Origin: Stenocarpella maydis
Lineage: Eukaryota > Ascomycota > Sordariomycetes > Diaporthales > Diaporthaceae
Reading direction: 5' to 3'
Length of the DNA stretch: 64,000 nt
Assembly: GCA_002270565.1 (NCBI GenBank)
Contig: NQMI01000111.1
Span: 29,039-93,038 of the forward strand
Within the stretch, counting starts at the first letter, position 1, and each line of letters begins with the position of its first letter. The position numbers and the translations under genes are program-made. Below are positions 11,564-23,308 of the stretch, one piece after another. Below the pieces are notes generated by a model. That model was not told the DNA's origin. It made no database searches and was given only the letters and a program-made list of their open reading frames with translations.

Positions 11564-13518
11564 ATGGCAGCTCTCCGCATCTCATTCTTTGTCGGGCTCC
11601 TCCTGGCCAGATATGCCCAAGCCGCGCCGGAGCTGTTCGGGTCCGAGAGGGAGCAGCTCACCGCGGCAGACATCGAGGCCCTCCCCCGTGACTCCAAGCA
11701 CCTGTTTGAGCCCGGCTCCCAGCCGAGCAGCCAGGCGGCCGCCAGCCGCTCCTGCAAGGTCTACCCCGGCGATGCCGACTGGCCCTCGGACGAGACATGG
11801 TCCGCGCTCAACCAGGCCGTAGGCGGCCGCCTCCTCAAGCCGCACCCGCGCGCGGCCGTCTGCTACGACGGGCCCTACTACGACGCGGCCGAGTGTGCCG
11901 CCATCTCGGCCAGCTGGACCAACTCGTACACCCACCTCGAGGACCCCGTCGAGATGTTCTCGCCCGTCTACCAGGGCCTCACCTGCACCCCTCCCGGCAT
12001 CTACGACAGCAAGGGCTGCGCGGCGGGCGGGTTCCCCATGTACGTCGTCAACGCCACAGAGCCCAGGCACGTGCAGGCGGGGGTCAACTTTGCGCGCAAC
12101 ACGGGCGTGCGGCTCGTGGTGAAGAACACGGGGCATGACTTCTCGGGAAAGTCCGGCGGCGGCGAGTCCTTGAGCATCTGGACGAGGCACTTCAAGGAGA
12201 TTCGGTATATCCCCGGGTATCAGGACGAGGTCAGCGGTTACTCTGGTGCTGCGTTCAAGTGCGGGACGGGTGTGCAGGCGTTTGAGATCTACAAGGCTGC
12301 TAGCGAAAAGGGCAAGGTCGTGGTCGGCGGGGAAGGCCAGGTGAGTCTTATTACCGGTGAAGTTGGGGGTAGCTGAACTATTCATTGGGTCGTGGAGCTA
12401 ACCCAACATCTCAGACTGTGGGTGTCATGGGCGGCTATATCCAGGGGGGTGGACATAGTCCACTTACCTCCGTCTACGGCACCGGAGCCGACCAGGTCCT
12501 CGCTTTTGAAGTCGTCACGCCAGACGGGAACTTTGTAACAGCAGATTTCACCCAGAACACAGACCTGTTCTGGGCGCTGCGCGGAGGCGGCGGCAGCACG
12601 TTTGGCGTTGCCACATCGGTGACCGTCAAGGCGTTCCCGGACGTGCAGACCACGGCGTCGAGCTTCTCTTTCGATACCACCACGGTGGGCAACGAGTCCT
12701 TCTGGGCCGGCGTCCGCGCCTATTTCGACTACTTCCCGAGGAACGCGGATCTCGGGACTTATGCGTACTTCGTTCTGCTTCCGAACAACCCAAAGCAAGG
12801 GGTCTGGACATTCCAGATGACCCCCTTCTTCGCGCCTAACAAGACCCTCGAGGAGACCGAGGCAATCCTGCGGCCATGGCTCGCCCAGCTGGATGCCCTT
12901 GGGATAAAGGTCGACCCCAACATCACCCACTATGACTCCTTCTACCCGGCCTGGGTCGAGTCCTTCCCGCTGGAGGTGATCCAAAAGGTCAACAACGCCG
13001 TCGGGTCCAGGCTCTTCCCGCGCGCCAACTTCGAGGACCCGGGCCTCCTCAACATGACCTTTGCCAACATCCGCCTCTCCTCGGAGCGCAACCGCGTCAT
13101 CGTCGGCTTCAACATTAAGGCCGACTCCCCGGGGGACCCGGACAACGCGGTGAACCCGGCGTGGCGCGAGAACCTCCTGTTTGCCATCCAGGCGGTGCGG
13201 TGGAGCGTCAACGCCACGACCGAGCAGATCTGGGAGGCCCGGAGGGCGCTCACGCTCGGGGACATGCAGCGGTGGCGGGACGTCAGCCCCGGGGCCGGGA
13301 GCTACCTCGCCGAGTCGGACCGCCTCGAGCCGGGCTTCCAGCAGGCCTTCTACGGGGACAAGTACCCGCGGCTGCTGGAGATCAAGAGGAAGTACGACCC
13401 GGGCGATGTGTTTTATGCTGCCACGGCGGTTGGGAGCGAGTTCTGGACCGTGGTGACGGCGAACACCCTGCCGAGCGAGAATGGGCGGTTGTGTAGGGTC
13501 AACTCGACCAGTGCCTAG
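11564..13518 (+). CDS. Secreted FAD-linked oxidoreductase, berberine-bridge-enzyme type
   Basis: Two exons (11564-12340 and 12415-13518, phase-0 intron with GTGAGT donor and GGAGCTAACCC branch) give 626 residues. Residues 1-20 look like a signal peptide ending AQA. A PCMH-type FAD-binding domain follows, with the flavin-attachment motif KNTGHDFSGKS; His191 is the expected covalent FAD site. The position of the second (cysteinyl) flavin link in bicovalent enzymes reads GVMGGYIQGGGHS without Cys, so single attachment is inferred. The C terminus has the BBE motif (YPRLLEIKRKYDPGDVFY). Several N-glycosylation sequons agree with secretion. The nearest family I recall is the fungal isoamyl-alcohol oxidase/BBE-like group. 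The substrate cannot be told from sequence, and no biosynthetic cluster surrounds it. Confidence 0.92.
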
Positions 13519-14419
13519 ATACCTTATTGAATTGTTGGCGTTCCAAAAACTTCAGTAATCAGAAGTACGTGCTATCTCGTCGTGCTGGACCCTTTGATTG
13601 CTTCAGTGTCGCGCTATCGGAACTGAGGAGGCAAGGATTTGTGCCTCACGTCTCTTATAATGAGGACGGTAGAGTTGCAAATAAGATCACTGACCTCTCA
13701 TTTGTGTGTTCGTAGATAGTTCGAGGTTTCACACATCTCAGTGATGTCTCGGGATAGGAGGGACGGGCTCAAGTGGAAAAGTGTCAGTCTTTTTGTGTAT
13801 GCTTCAATGTTCGTGGGACATGTCTTTGCCTTCAAACGACAAGACCGGATTTGTTTACGAGAAAAGTATGCCTGACTCGAGTCAGAAGAGCAATTGTTTC
13901 CGGGTGGAATTTGCATAGAGTGAGAGATGGTCATCCTTCCTGTGCAGCAAGTCGGCAGCTGAGTGCCATGGTGGCTCAGTGCAGTCAGAGATTAGAAAGA
14001 TTAGGTACAATGCAAGCAAGTCGAGAACCGTCCTTTGAAGCAACCAGTCAGAGTCGTCGACGTTGACGCTGAGTGGCTTGTCCTGGCGAGCTGACTAACA
14101 AGGCCGGGGTGCTGCCTGGCTGCTCGGCCCGCTAAATCAGCCCTACAAGCCGGAGTTTTTCAGGGGTCCCAGATGACTTCATTGCCTTACCAAGTTGACG
14201 CAGCCCAGTTGAGTCCTCGACCTCCTCAACGGCACCTGTTTCAAAACCACTACCGCATAAATACCTACCAAATTACCTTAAATCAGAACCCTTGTGACCT
14301 CTCCCTTTATCCACCGTATTAAATTTGTCCAACGCTGCGGAATCCCTTCTCGCCTACATCCTGTCAAAGCCCGTCAAGCTTCACCAGGCCTTGCTGTCCT
14401 CTTATCAACCAACCACACG
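13519..14419. other. Intergenic region upstream of the F-box gene
   Basis: No coding feature is supported. A CATAAATA box at about 14256 lies roughly 160 nt before the F-box protein start and could act as its core promoter element. The DNA just before the start is pyrimidine-rich, as is common in fungal promoters. Confidence 0.4.
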
Positions 14420-16366
14420 ATGCTCGACGCCCTACCAGATGACGTCCTCCTTCTTGTTCTTGTCCATCTCGAGACCGCAAAGGACATCCGCGCCCTTCTC
14501 TTGGCCAACAGACGTCTTGGGTCCCTCATCCGAGCAGACCATGACGGCGGCTGGCGTGCCTTCGTCCGGTCCCGTTTCCCATCGATGCCCATCCCCTTTG
14601 TGCCATCGTCGAGCTCTGGCACCTATCCAGCATGGGGCGAGATAGCAAACTCTCTGACATGGCAGTCCCGTGCCTGGGATCGCCGTGCTTTGTCATTTCG
14701 GGCTATGCTGCCTGAGGGCAGCCTTGACCGCCGGCGAGCCCCTCGACGCCGTCAGGTTGCGCCGTATCACCCTGTTCTGGCCGCCCACTTTGACTTTCTG
14801 GCAAAGGAGGAGCTGGTAGTCTGGGGCGCTGGCGAAAGCTTGGTGGCCAGGAGCCGGAGAATTGCCCGGGATGGTACATATCCCGAGAAGGTCGTGTGGC
14901 ACCGACTGGATGGAAAGTCCCTAGGCTACTCGGCTGGTCGTGATGACATCAGGGCCGTATCGATTGTGGAGGGTGCCAGCAATAGCTTGAGAGCGCTTGT
15001 GGGCCGAGATAACGGCAACCTCGCCCTGTTGGATCTGAGTGACGAGGGCTTCGGCGAGACATTGGCTGATTTTAGCCCGGAGCATGCCTCCGCGGATGAG
15101 AGTGGAGACATCAACCCAACAACACGGTTCAATCAAGGTACCATCAACTCTGTTGATGTGCTTGCTCGAAAAGGGCTTGTTGCCGCTGCTACCAAGGCGG
15201 GGGTACAGCTATACCATTTACCTGAGGTGTCTGGAGTCAATGTCCAACCCTCCGACTATCTGGACCTGGCGACTCATCATTTTGATCATCCAGACGCGAC
15301 CCTAGGACACGCACGATGGATGGGCGAGGACATGATGGCCTTCGCTCTGCGGGGCTGCCCATACCAACTAAGATACGCTACAATCACTCCATCTGGGTTG
15401 CAGATGCTGTCATCTTATAAGAACGCTGCGATGGAGGAGCAGTTCGACATCAGCTACGACAAGGGCAGGTTGTGCACCCACTCGTTGGCACCAATCGAGG
15501 CATCCTCGATCACCGGTGGGAACTCAAGCCTGCTCTTGACTGCCTGGCGCGACGGCTCGGTGAGGCTGCAGGATCTCCGCACCCAGTCGCCTTTCGACCT
15601 CGTCTACTGCGATAATATCGACCCCTGGTCTGAATTCGAATCACTCCTTCCCTTCGCCACCAGCCACTTCGTCGCCGGCGGCGCTCACGGCGCGTCTGTC
15701 AAGATCTTCGACTTCCGCTGGTCGAGAGGTTATTACCACACCGTGGCGATGCCCTGCAGCTCCGAGAATCCATTTCCGAAACCCATTCAGCCATTCCTCG
15801 AATGCCCAACTCCCTCTACCAGCAGTCAGTGCAGGTACCAGCCCCATGAAAGCAGATGTACCTGGCACGAGCAGTCACGGGATCTATACTACCGCCCCAA
15901 CGGCAACTTCTTCTTCTCCAAGTCGCTCCCACGCAAGGACGCCTACGCTGGCGTGTGGAGCATGGCGCGATCGTCCCCCCTAGCACCCAACTTCTACATC
16001 GGCATCTCCGGTGGCGTGGTCGAAGCCAGCCTCTCCTCAAACCCATCAGTCACCAGCAGCGCCTCCGCCGAGGTAGACCCGGTCTTCGGCTGCACGATTG
16101 TTCATGAAGAGTCCGGCGCGGGCTATTCGACTCTCCCGCTTGAGGCAAGCCTGATGGAGACTGGTGACGGCCTGCTGTACCCGGAGAACGACCGCACCGT
16201 AAGGATGCCGCCGATGAGGGGAAAGGGGTGGAACATGCTGAGGAAGGACGAGTATGAGGACATACCCCAAGAGCTGAGGGCGAGGCACCGCCTGGACGAG
16301 CGGTACCAGATCATGAGCGATTTTCTTCAGAATGCCGGCTTTCTAAGATCGAAGGATAGATGGTGA
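14420..16366 (+). CDS. F-box protein with WD40-like C-terminal region
   Basis: Single exon, 648 residues from the ATG at 14420; the frame is open upstream only through a GTG. Residues 1-45 form an F-box (LPDDVLLLVLVHLETAKDIRAL), the module that binds Skp1 in SCF ubiquitin ligases. The rest has beta-propeller-like elements, for example a GRDNGNLALLDLSDE strand, LLTAWRDGSVRLQDLRT and GGAHGASVKIFDFRW, each resembling a degenerate WD repeat. It therefore probably recruits a substrate to an SCF complex; the substrate is unknown. It converges on the Aurora kinase gene, with 172 nt between stop codons. The F-box call is firm; the propeller call is moderate. Confidence 0.85.
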   Translation: MLDALPDDVLLLVLVHLETAKDIRALLLANRRLGSLIRADHDGGWRAFVRSRFPSMPIPFVPSSSSGTYPAWGEIANSLTWQSRAWDRRALSFRAMLPEGSLDRRRAPRRRQVAPYHPVLAAHFDFLAKEELVVWGAGESLVARSRRIARDGTYPEKVVWHRLDGKSLGYSAGRDDIRAVSIVEGASNSLRALVGRDNGNLALLDLSDEGFGETLADFSPEHASADESGDINPTTRFNQGTINSVDVLARKGLVAAATKAGVQLYHLPEVSGVNVQPSDYLDLATHHFDHPDATLGHARWMGEDMMAFALRGCPYQLRYATITPSGLQMLSSYKNAAMEEQFDISYDKGRLCTHSLAPIEASSITGGNSSLLLTAWRDGSVRLQDLRTQSPFDLVYCDNIDPWSEFESLLPFATSHFVAGGAHGASVKIFDFRWSRGYYHTVAMPCSSENPFPKPIQPFLECPTPSTSSQCRYQPHESRCTWHEQSRDLYYRPNGNFFFSKSLPRKDAYAGVWSMARSSPLAPNFYIGISGGVVEASLSSNPSVTSSASAEVDPVFGCTIVHEESGAGYSTLPLEASLMETGDGLLYPENDRTVRMPPMRGKGWNMLRKDEYEDIPQELRARHRLDERYQIMSDFLQNAGFLRSKDRW

Positions 16367-16538
16367 TAGCCCAAGGCTTCTTGTAGAGTAGAGACGGTGA
16401 AGGCTTTGAGCTGCAGCGCACGTTCATCACTGTGCAAATAGCCTTGTGAGTCGCATTCCTGCCGACCTTTGGGAATGCAGAGTGGCCGCTGTCCTCGTCT
16501 TATTGTCGGATGGTGTTTTCGTGCCATGCTTGTCAGCC

Positions 16539-17759
16539 TCAAGGTTTCAGACTCGGCTCGGGATCCTGGCAGTGCTTGAGGATCCACGGGTGTTGGAGGA
16601 CTTCCGCAAGGGGTAGTCTCCCTCTGGGGTCGACGACGAGCAGCTGCTTATATGTTAGCACAGTCCCCAGCTCGAAGGGGCCAAGCTCACCGACCTTTTT
16701 GATAAGGTCGCGGGCGTCATGGCTGATAAACGACGGAATACTCATCTCGCCCCTCGCGATCTTCCTAGTCGTCATCACAAAGGTGTCCTCGAAAGGCGCC
16801 TCGCCCACGAGGAACTCGTACATCAGCACCCCCAGAGACCAGAGGTCCACCTTCTCATCGTAGGAGCCATCTGCCCCCGACTCCCCACCCCCGACCATCT
16901 CGGGCGGGAGATAGTCGAGTGTCCCACAGTACGTCGTGCGCCGCTGCCCCGGCGCGTGCACGCTCCACCCAAAGTCCGAGATCTTGATCTCGCCATGCAC
17001 GCCGACAAGTATGTTCTCGGGCTTGATATCACGGTGGATGACGTTCTTGCGGTGCAGGTGGGCCAGGGCGCTTGCCATCTGCGCGACGTAGCGCGCCGCC
17101 CTCGACTCGGCGAACCGGACCGCCCTCTGCAGGTGCCCGTACAGCTCGCCCTGGCCCGCGTACTCGAGGATGAGGAAGACGCGCCTGGTGTCGTGGAAGT
17201 GCCCGTACAGCTTGAGGATGTTGGGGTGGCACAGGTTGCTCTGGATCTCGACCTCGCGGCGGACCTGCCTCTCGACGCGCGCCTCGCGCAGCTCCTTCTT
17301 GTGCAGGACCTTGAGGGCGCAGATGAACCTGTGCTCGCGCTCGCGGGCGAGGTAGACGCGGCCGAACTTGCCCTTTCCCAGGGGCTTGCCTATCTCGAAC
17401 ATGCCCAGGTGGAAGGACTTGGCCGCGGGCTGCCTGATGAGGGCTGTTGATTTGGTCTCTCGTGCAGAGGCGTCGTCGTCGGGATCATCTGTGTCACGCG
17501 AGGCTTTTCTCGACGGGGCCAACGCGTTGCTGCCAAGCTGGTTTTGGAGGGCGACCTTGAGGAGTTTCGGGCGGAACGAGGCATACGAGAGGGATTTGGT
17601 CACGGTCATCACCTGGGATTGGAGGTCAGTGATGCTGATATAACCCTGCATAGGTGAGGAGAAAGGCCATACCTTTTGTTCCTTCTGATTCTGTGTGTCC
17701 TGACGGTCACCGTCTACGGACAAGCGCTCCATCCGAGTCTCGAGGGTGCAGGTCTCCAT
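16539..17759 (-). CDS. Aurora-family serine/threonine protein kinase (Ipl1/Ark1 type)
   Basis: This is the mitotic kinase of the chromosomal passenger complex, acting on kinetochores and the spindle. The motifs are complete: glycine loop GKGKFGRVY, lysine in CALKVLHK, catalytic loop [17 protein letters not shown] (Aurora signature), and the activation loop [15 protein letters not shown] with its phosphorylatable Thr. One frame stays open from the ATG at 17759 to 16539, but two stopless introns are likely. Intron 1 is 17672-17613 (60 nt, GTATGG donor, CACTGAC branch, CAG acceptor). Intron 2 is 16694-16644 (51 nt, GTCGGT donor, GCTAAC branch, CAG acceptor); removing it restores the usual DLIKKLLVVDP of kinase subdomain X-XI. 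Exons are then 17759-17673, 17612-16695 and 16643-16539, giving 369 residues. The short N terminus is poorly conserved, as is normal for the family. Confidence 0.95.
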   Translation of the reverse strand: METCTLETRMERLSVDGDRQDTQNQKEQKVWPFSSPMQGYISITDLQSQVMTVTKSLSYASFRPKLLKVALQNQLGSNALAPSRKASRDTDDPDDDASARETKSTALIRQPAAKSFHLGMFEIGKPLGKGKFGRVYLAREREHRFICALKVLHKKELREARVERQVRREVEIQSNLCHPNILKLYGHFHDTRRVFLILEYAGQGELYGHLQRAVRFAESRAARYVAQMASALAHLHRKNVIHRDIKPENILVGVHGEIKISDFGWSVHAPGQRRTTYCGTLDYLPPEMVGGGESGADGSYDEKVDLWSLGVLMYEFLVGEAPFEDTFVMTTRKIARGEMSIPSFISHDARDLIKKVGELGPFELGTVLTYKQLLVVDPRGRLPLAEVLQHPWILKHCQDPEPSLKP

Positions 17760-19147
17760 TGTCACACAGTCTCGTCACGAAGATATGGGAGAAGGAAAGC
17801 GGTTCACGGGGAGCAGCCGAGTTAACCTCAGGCTGGTGCTGGGATCGGGTGATATTCCAGGATTGGTGGCTCGTGTCAACATTCCGTGTTGGTTTTGTAT
17901 CTGGGCGTTGCGGCACAGGTGCAGTTGCTGGGCAACCCTCCACCAACAGAGTTTGTGTCACCCTATCAAGTCACCTTTCCATGTGTCAGCCGCTCAATAC
18001 CACCAAAGCAAAAGCCAGGTTAAAGGAATTGTGGCACAAGCTCCCAGTTTCAATGCTGTTAAGAAGATGCCATACTTGGGTATACAAATGAGATGGCCCC
18101 CAGGAAGATGAACGGTTGTTTCGTGATACTATCTTTGGCTTGGAGCTGTAGTACTGCAGGTAATTCAGTGTTGTTGATTTCCTCTAGTCCATCGAGTTCA
18201 AGGAGCCCTTTCTATAATGAGACAAGAGGTTCAGAACTACCAAAACAAAGGCACACTGCCCAGGTGATAGGTACATCGCCCAATGCCTTTGCCCGCCAGC
18301 TCCAACAACCCAAGAGCTCATAGCACCTATACCTCACGCCGACATCTATTAAAATGATTTCTAAATTCCCAGGTGTATGGATTGGGCTGGGTGGTATTAT
18401 GGTATGAATGATGTACTGCAAGTGGTGTGCCTTTCATTCTCCCCAGTGCGGATCTCTGTATTCTATCTATATGATAGCCCGAATCTGGAAAGATTCAGTT
18501 GCTTGAAGACACCTCGGGTCGATGCCTCGTTACACGACGACGAAGAATACTCTAATCTGAGTAGGTTGGTATTATGCGGCGGCATATTACAAATCCAAGG
18601 GCGCAGATCCGGGTGTTACAAGGGCTTGAGTGTGAAGGGCTTGTGTATTTCAGCGATAATCTCTAAGGGCTTCTTAGGGAGTCTGATGATTCTGGGAAGT
18701 TCCCTGGAACAACCTGTCTATGGCGTTCGTATATATAGGTCTTTCCTCCGAGGATGCCTGAAGCATCTGCCCGACTGTGCCGCTCTGCTCCACCGTTGTT
18801 GCCTAGAGGGTCTCCACCACGCCGCCTACAGTGCTTCCGTGTGACATCGGGGAACGGAGGCTTCCCCCCGCACTACTTGGTAATTATATCTCCGACGGTG
18901 CAACCCGGAGGGTCTCGGAGGAATGTAACGGCCGGTGCTGACCGAATCCTTGGCAACTTGCAAGTGAATAGTTGATGCTTAATTCAGAGAACCATCAAGC
19001 CGCCAGTAGTTGAAAGACAAATCAGTTTAAATAGATTATGTCCGCAACGCCAACAACATTGGCGTGGTGCAAATATCAAACCCTTCAACGCTGCTTTCCC
19101 ATGAAACCAACATTTGCTCAGCCATATCATCTTCACTAGTCTCGACC
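17760..19147. other. Intergenic region between divergent Aurora and SDR genes
   Basis: About 1.4 kb separates two divergently transcribed genes and probably contains both promoters. I see no coding frame with motifs and no clear repeat. A TATATATAG-like tract is at about 18730. Base composition shifts toward A+T from here to about 23 kb. Confidence 0.4.
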
Positions 19148-19981
19148 ATGTCCACCTCTAGCGGAACTTCTGAGCCTTGGTCTCTGAGCGGGAAAACCGC
19201 CTTAGTGACTGGGGCTTCCAGAGGAATTGGCAAGGCAATCGCTATTTATCTTGCTCGCAAGGGCCTCGCCAATATTGCCATCACATACGCAACAAACAAG
19301 TCGGCGGCGGACGATACCATCGAAGCCTGTCGTGCACTGGGTGTCAAGAACGCGATTGCAATCAAAGCCGATGCTCTCGACCCGGAAGTCTGGCCCAGGC
19401 TCGCCAGACAGTCGCTCGACGGTCTAGGTGTGGAAACTATCGACATCCTTATTAACAACGCCGTCCTGGGCGACCCGAGTTACTATCAGCCGACTTCAGA
19501 CCTCACGCCCGGCAGCTTCTCCGCCATCATGCTCGCAAACGTCTACGCCCCCGTGGCCGCGACTGTGGCATTCATGGAGCACGCAGCCCCAAAGTCGGGC
19601 GGCCGCGTCATCAACATCTCGAGCACCGCGTCAAAAACCAGCAACATGGAGCCTACGATGACCTACGGCGCCAGCAAGGCGGCCCTCGACAGCTTCACAC
19701 GGTCCCTCGCTGATAGGTATTCATCCGAGAGGGGCATCACCTTCAACAGCGTCCTTGTCGGGCCTACAGCTACCGATACCCTGCAGACAGCGCTGGATTT
19801 GATGCCAGCGGGGGCTAAAGAGCACCTTATTTCAGGGGCGTCAGCTGCCCCCCGACTCGGAGAACCTGAGGATATTGCATATATAGTCGGCTTCCTTGCA
19901 AGCGAGGAAGGAAGATGGATAAATGGGGCCGCTATTAGTGCCAACGGCGGATTTAGGTCAGCCCTTGCAGCTCTTGGGTAA
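19148..19981 (+). CDS. Short-chain dehydrogenase/reductase (classical SDR)
   Basis: NAD(P)-dependent oxidoreductase of 277 residues in a single exon. The ATG at 19148 (CGACCATGTC) is used; the open frame upstream begins only with GTG. The cofactor motif TGASRGIG is at residues 21-28, the structural NNA at 103-105, the INISS strand carrying the catalytic Ser at about 155-159, and the YGASK catalytic motif at 173-177 (Tyr173, Lys177). The Arg in TGASR and the following region are typical of 3-oxoacyl-reductase-like fungal SDRs, which often use NADPH. The C-terminal ...PEDIA.IVGFLASEEGRWINGA.ISANGG is the standard classical-SDR ending. The substrate is unknown. Confidence 0.93.
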   Translation: MSTSSGTSEPWSLSGKTALVTGASRGIGKAIAIYLARKGLANIAITYATNKSAADDTIEACRALGVKNAIAIKADALDPEVWPRLARQSLDGLGVETIDILINNAVLGDPSYYQPTSDLTPGSFSAIMLANVYAPVAATVAFMEHAAPKSGGRVINISSTASKTSNMEPTMTYGASKAALDSFTRSLADRYSSERGITFNSVLVGPTATDTLQTALDLMPAGAKEHLISGASAAPRLGEPEDIAYIVGFLASEEGRWINGAAISANGGFRSALAALG

Positions 19982-20892
19982 ACGCTTCAGAAATCCACTG
20001 TTATGACTCTTGCAAATGGTCAGGTCGAAAATGGACCAGCTGGCGGCATGGATAATCATAACAAACTTTGAGAGGTTGTATAAGCAGCCTACTGGTACAT
20101 GGCTCTGTGAATAGTTTGGCCAGGCAGTAATATCTCGTTTGACTCAGGGACAACCTTGCAAATCCTAATGAATCCTGCCAAGTCAACACAGACTCTATAT
20201 AACATCTTTGAAGGCATTGACCACTATTCTCAACGCCTCAAAGAATCATATTTGATCCCTTCAAAAGCTCCACAAGAACATAACCAACTTCTTGGTATTG
20301 GCCTCCTGGTAGCTTCCACGCATGAAGTTGACTTGCACACTTTGAGAGAAGTACTAGACAGTCAATAATCCATGGCCATCAGGATGGAAGTAGCCCGGGA
20401 TTGAGAGGAGAAGATGTACGGGAATAAGTGGTAGGACTACAAATATGTGGCTGACGCATAAAGCACCCAAGTAGGCATCAAATATGTTGTGAGGCACCAG
20501 CACAGGTGCCCCAGCAGTCTGTTATTGCTATTGAGACAACCGAGTGAAGGCGTCACAACAAATGACTACTGCGTACCAGGCTAATATCCCAAGAAGACTA
20601 GGATTAAAAGTAGACTAATGTGGATGACATTCGATACTATCCAGGTGTATATTTCTTGATAAAGAATGTGCCCGAGACAAATATTGGGATCCTTCAACAG
20701 ACTAAATACAAAAAAAATGCTAGAGCAAGTACTATCAGTATATACTTTCAAAATCGGTCAACCATCTACATACATAATACCCATTCCGCTATGTCTATCC
20801 GTGTGAGAGTAGTATGCAAAGCGCAGAGTTGACGGGTGGAGCATTCTGAAATCAGGCAGATGACTTCAAAAGTAACGCCAATGGCTCAAGCT

Positions 20893-21930
20893 TGAATGTA
20901 GAAATCGAGGATTCGCAGGGCCAAAAAGGGGGTGTACAGGGCAAGAAGTGCCGCCAGCCAATCAGAGCCCTCCATTCAACGTCACTCAACCACCTACACC
21001 ACCCGATCCAGTGCTTCTTATGCCCTCGCCTGCAGACCTTGCCAACGCTCCTTCGCCCACCAAACAACACTCCCTCCCCAACCACCCACAACTTGCGATA
21101 CTGACTAACTAAATATGCACAAGTTTTACTGGCTGAATCGCGACCTCTCGATTGGAAACCCTCTCCTTACAGTCCTCTCGCCGAAGAAGGTCACTGCAAC
21201 GAAGGGAAGACCTTGTGATGTGGCTACGTTCGGTATAAACGAATAGGGCATCCTCGCAAGCCGTGGGAAGGCCATAAGGAGCAAGAAGACAACCTCAACA
21301 ACCATTAGTCTGGGTAGTAAAGTAGGTGATAAAACGAGAGCGACGATGGCTTCCGTACAACGTATCAACTCAGCATACGAGTAGAATGACGAGACCCTCC
21401 AGTCGCTGAACCAGGAGGACTCCCGTAGCAGGAGGAACCAGCGAGAAGCCGCCCGAAGAGACCATCAGTTGGCGGCAGAGCTCACGAAGCAAGCAACTCG
21501 CTAGCAGCCGAAGCGACGGTCTGCAGAGACAGCCTCGTCAGCGACGACGGCATCAATACCTAGACCAGCTGCCAAGAAGTTCCGTACGAGGGCTCGTGAG
21601 AATTTTAACCAGCTGCCACGGGTAGATCTGAGTGTTGAGGACCTCATCGACGACGAGAAGGAGACCCAGGAGGAGATTGAGGTGCTCGGGTTAGTGCCAG
21701 AGCGCCCTAGACGACGTGGAAAGCAATAGATCTTCGGGGTAAAAGTCACGATGGGGACAAGCAGAAGCGACGATAGTGGCAAGTTCAGAGCGATAGATGT
21801 GTAGTCAATGACTGTATCTCAGTGTTTTATATGGCGAACTGGTGGTGCAAATTAAGGTTGGCGCACCAGCGATACATGTTGCCCTGTACCCCCACCTTTT
21901 TTACCCTGCGAATCCTCGATCTCTGAATGT
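20893..21930. mobile_element. Decayed DNA-transposon-like element with terminal inverted repeats
   Basis: The left end (20893-20950) and the reverse complement of the right end (21930-21873) align over about 45-58 bases. They share an identical ATCGAGGATTCGCAGGG block followed by similar A-run, G-run and TACAGGGCAA blocks. The ends face each other as in class II elements, giving a length of about 1.04 kb. Inside is a broken reading frame at 21361-21729. No target-site duplication was obvious. The element may be a shortened or MITE-like derivative; the superfamily is not identified. Confidence 0.6.
21361..21729 (+). pseudogene. Broken reading frame inside the inverted-repeat element
   Basis: One frame reads 123 codons to a terminal TAG, interrupted by two internal TAGs (at about 21382 and 21502). 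It is rich in Glu, Arg and Gln (RRNQREAARRDHQLAAEL; LSVEDLIDDEKETQEEIEVL), resembling the charged C-terminal tails of fungal transposases. Both internal stops could arise by CAG to TAG change, which is the type of change made by repeat-induced point mutation; that is inference from two sites only. It is not a functional gene as it stands. Confidence 0.45.
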
Positions 21931-23308
21931 ATGGTCTGCTTGCCCCAAAGCTCGGTGTTTAGCGGCTGAAAACCTTGGAAACCACCATGAAGTATCATAG
22001 CTGAGTAGGTCCCCTCCGCTCCTCGTCTGAGCTCTTGAAACACCTCTTCGGCAGGAGGCTCTGTCAATATAATCGCTGTATTATTGTTTTGAAGGACGTG
22101 GAAAAGCCGAGCTGACGGCTTGCGCTGCGCCTCACATGAATTAGCACATAAAGCTCATAGATCCAGGAGTCGCAAATGGTTTTTGTCAGCCTTGAGATTC
22201 ATGACGAGGGGAGCTTGTGAAGCTGACTTCTGTTAGGCTTTGAACTTAGCGGTACACAGTTTGAGGTTGTAGAGTCCCTTCCCCTGGTTTTTCCTCTGCT
22301 CAGAGTTACGGGTAGGCGTCTGACCTGCAGGGCGAGCGAAGCGAGCGAGGCCGGGGAGGGGGAGGTCTTCCCTCTCATTCTTCCCCTCCTTGAGCTCGAA
22401 AAGGTACAATTTTCTATTTGCAGCTGGTTTACTGGCGGATGCTTGATTTTTTGACTGTTAGAAGCAACTAATGTCTGATATGATGACCAGGGCAAGATGA
22501 ATAATTGATATATTCGATAATTGATATATTCGTCTCAGTCGTGGAACGATGGTTGGTTCGGAAGACTTCAATCTCGACTGAAGCACAAGGATGATGAAAC
22601 GGTTGGACGAGACGTCAACTACGTTGCGCTTCTCCCGAAGGTCTTCTCTGTTTCCTGGATATTATACAAACACGAAAGTCAATAAGGCGATTCGGCAACA
22701 AAGGTCAAGAGAGATGACATCTCAGCATGGAGACGTGCGGTCAAGAACAATTGATAATCAGAACATTTGCTGGGTGCCTACGTATGGCTACCTTGAAGGC
22801 CTGATAGAAACAAACCACAGCTTCTGGATTACAATAGTGTACAAGGAAACAAAGGGGAAATACCACCCCTGCTAAAAGTTCCACCGTGTGTTCTCTTCTT
22901 CTATTAACCTTCTACGCTTCCATGCCCAGAAGGCAGCCGTATCATGATGCTCCTTCGATTCTCCCGAAGATACCTCGGAAGTTTAATAATGTGTACGATC
23001 CGCCAGATCGAAAGGCTGCCAGCGGTGTCTGCACCAGTCGCCGCGTCAATGGCCAGATGCCATCGCATTGCCGTAATCCGTCATAAAAGGCAGCCAGCCC
23101 AGACGGGTCGCTTTTGGATACTCCAGTCCAGAGGCTCTTGGGGGTGCATGGATCATCAATGCTGACCGTGCCACACGATAGACAACTTTGAAGGAATTAT
23201 GATCGAGCGACAATGAGCTCTCGGTGACAGAAGTCCATGAGGTATGTTCTTGTCGCCCGCATGCCAGTCTGGCGAGACCCAAGCCGTTCCCAGCACAAAC
23301 AACAGAAA

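Larger units (their letters stand above)
19982..23308. other. A+T-richer, gene-poor region with a decayed mobile element
   Basis: No intact gene is supported across 3.3 kb. The region contains an element with inverted termini at 20893-21930 (separate entry). Near 22504-22532 a roughly 16-base unit (GATAATTGATATATTC) occurs twice in tandem. At 22329-22350 GCGAGC-type units repeat next to a purine-rich tract. The rest shows scattered short frames with no motifs, consistent with old, mutated repeat DNA. Confidence 0.5.
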
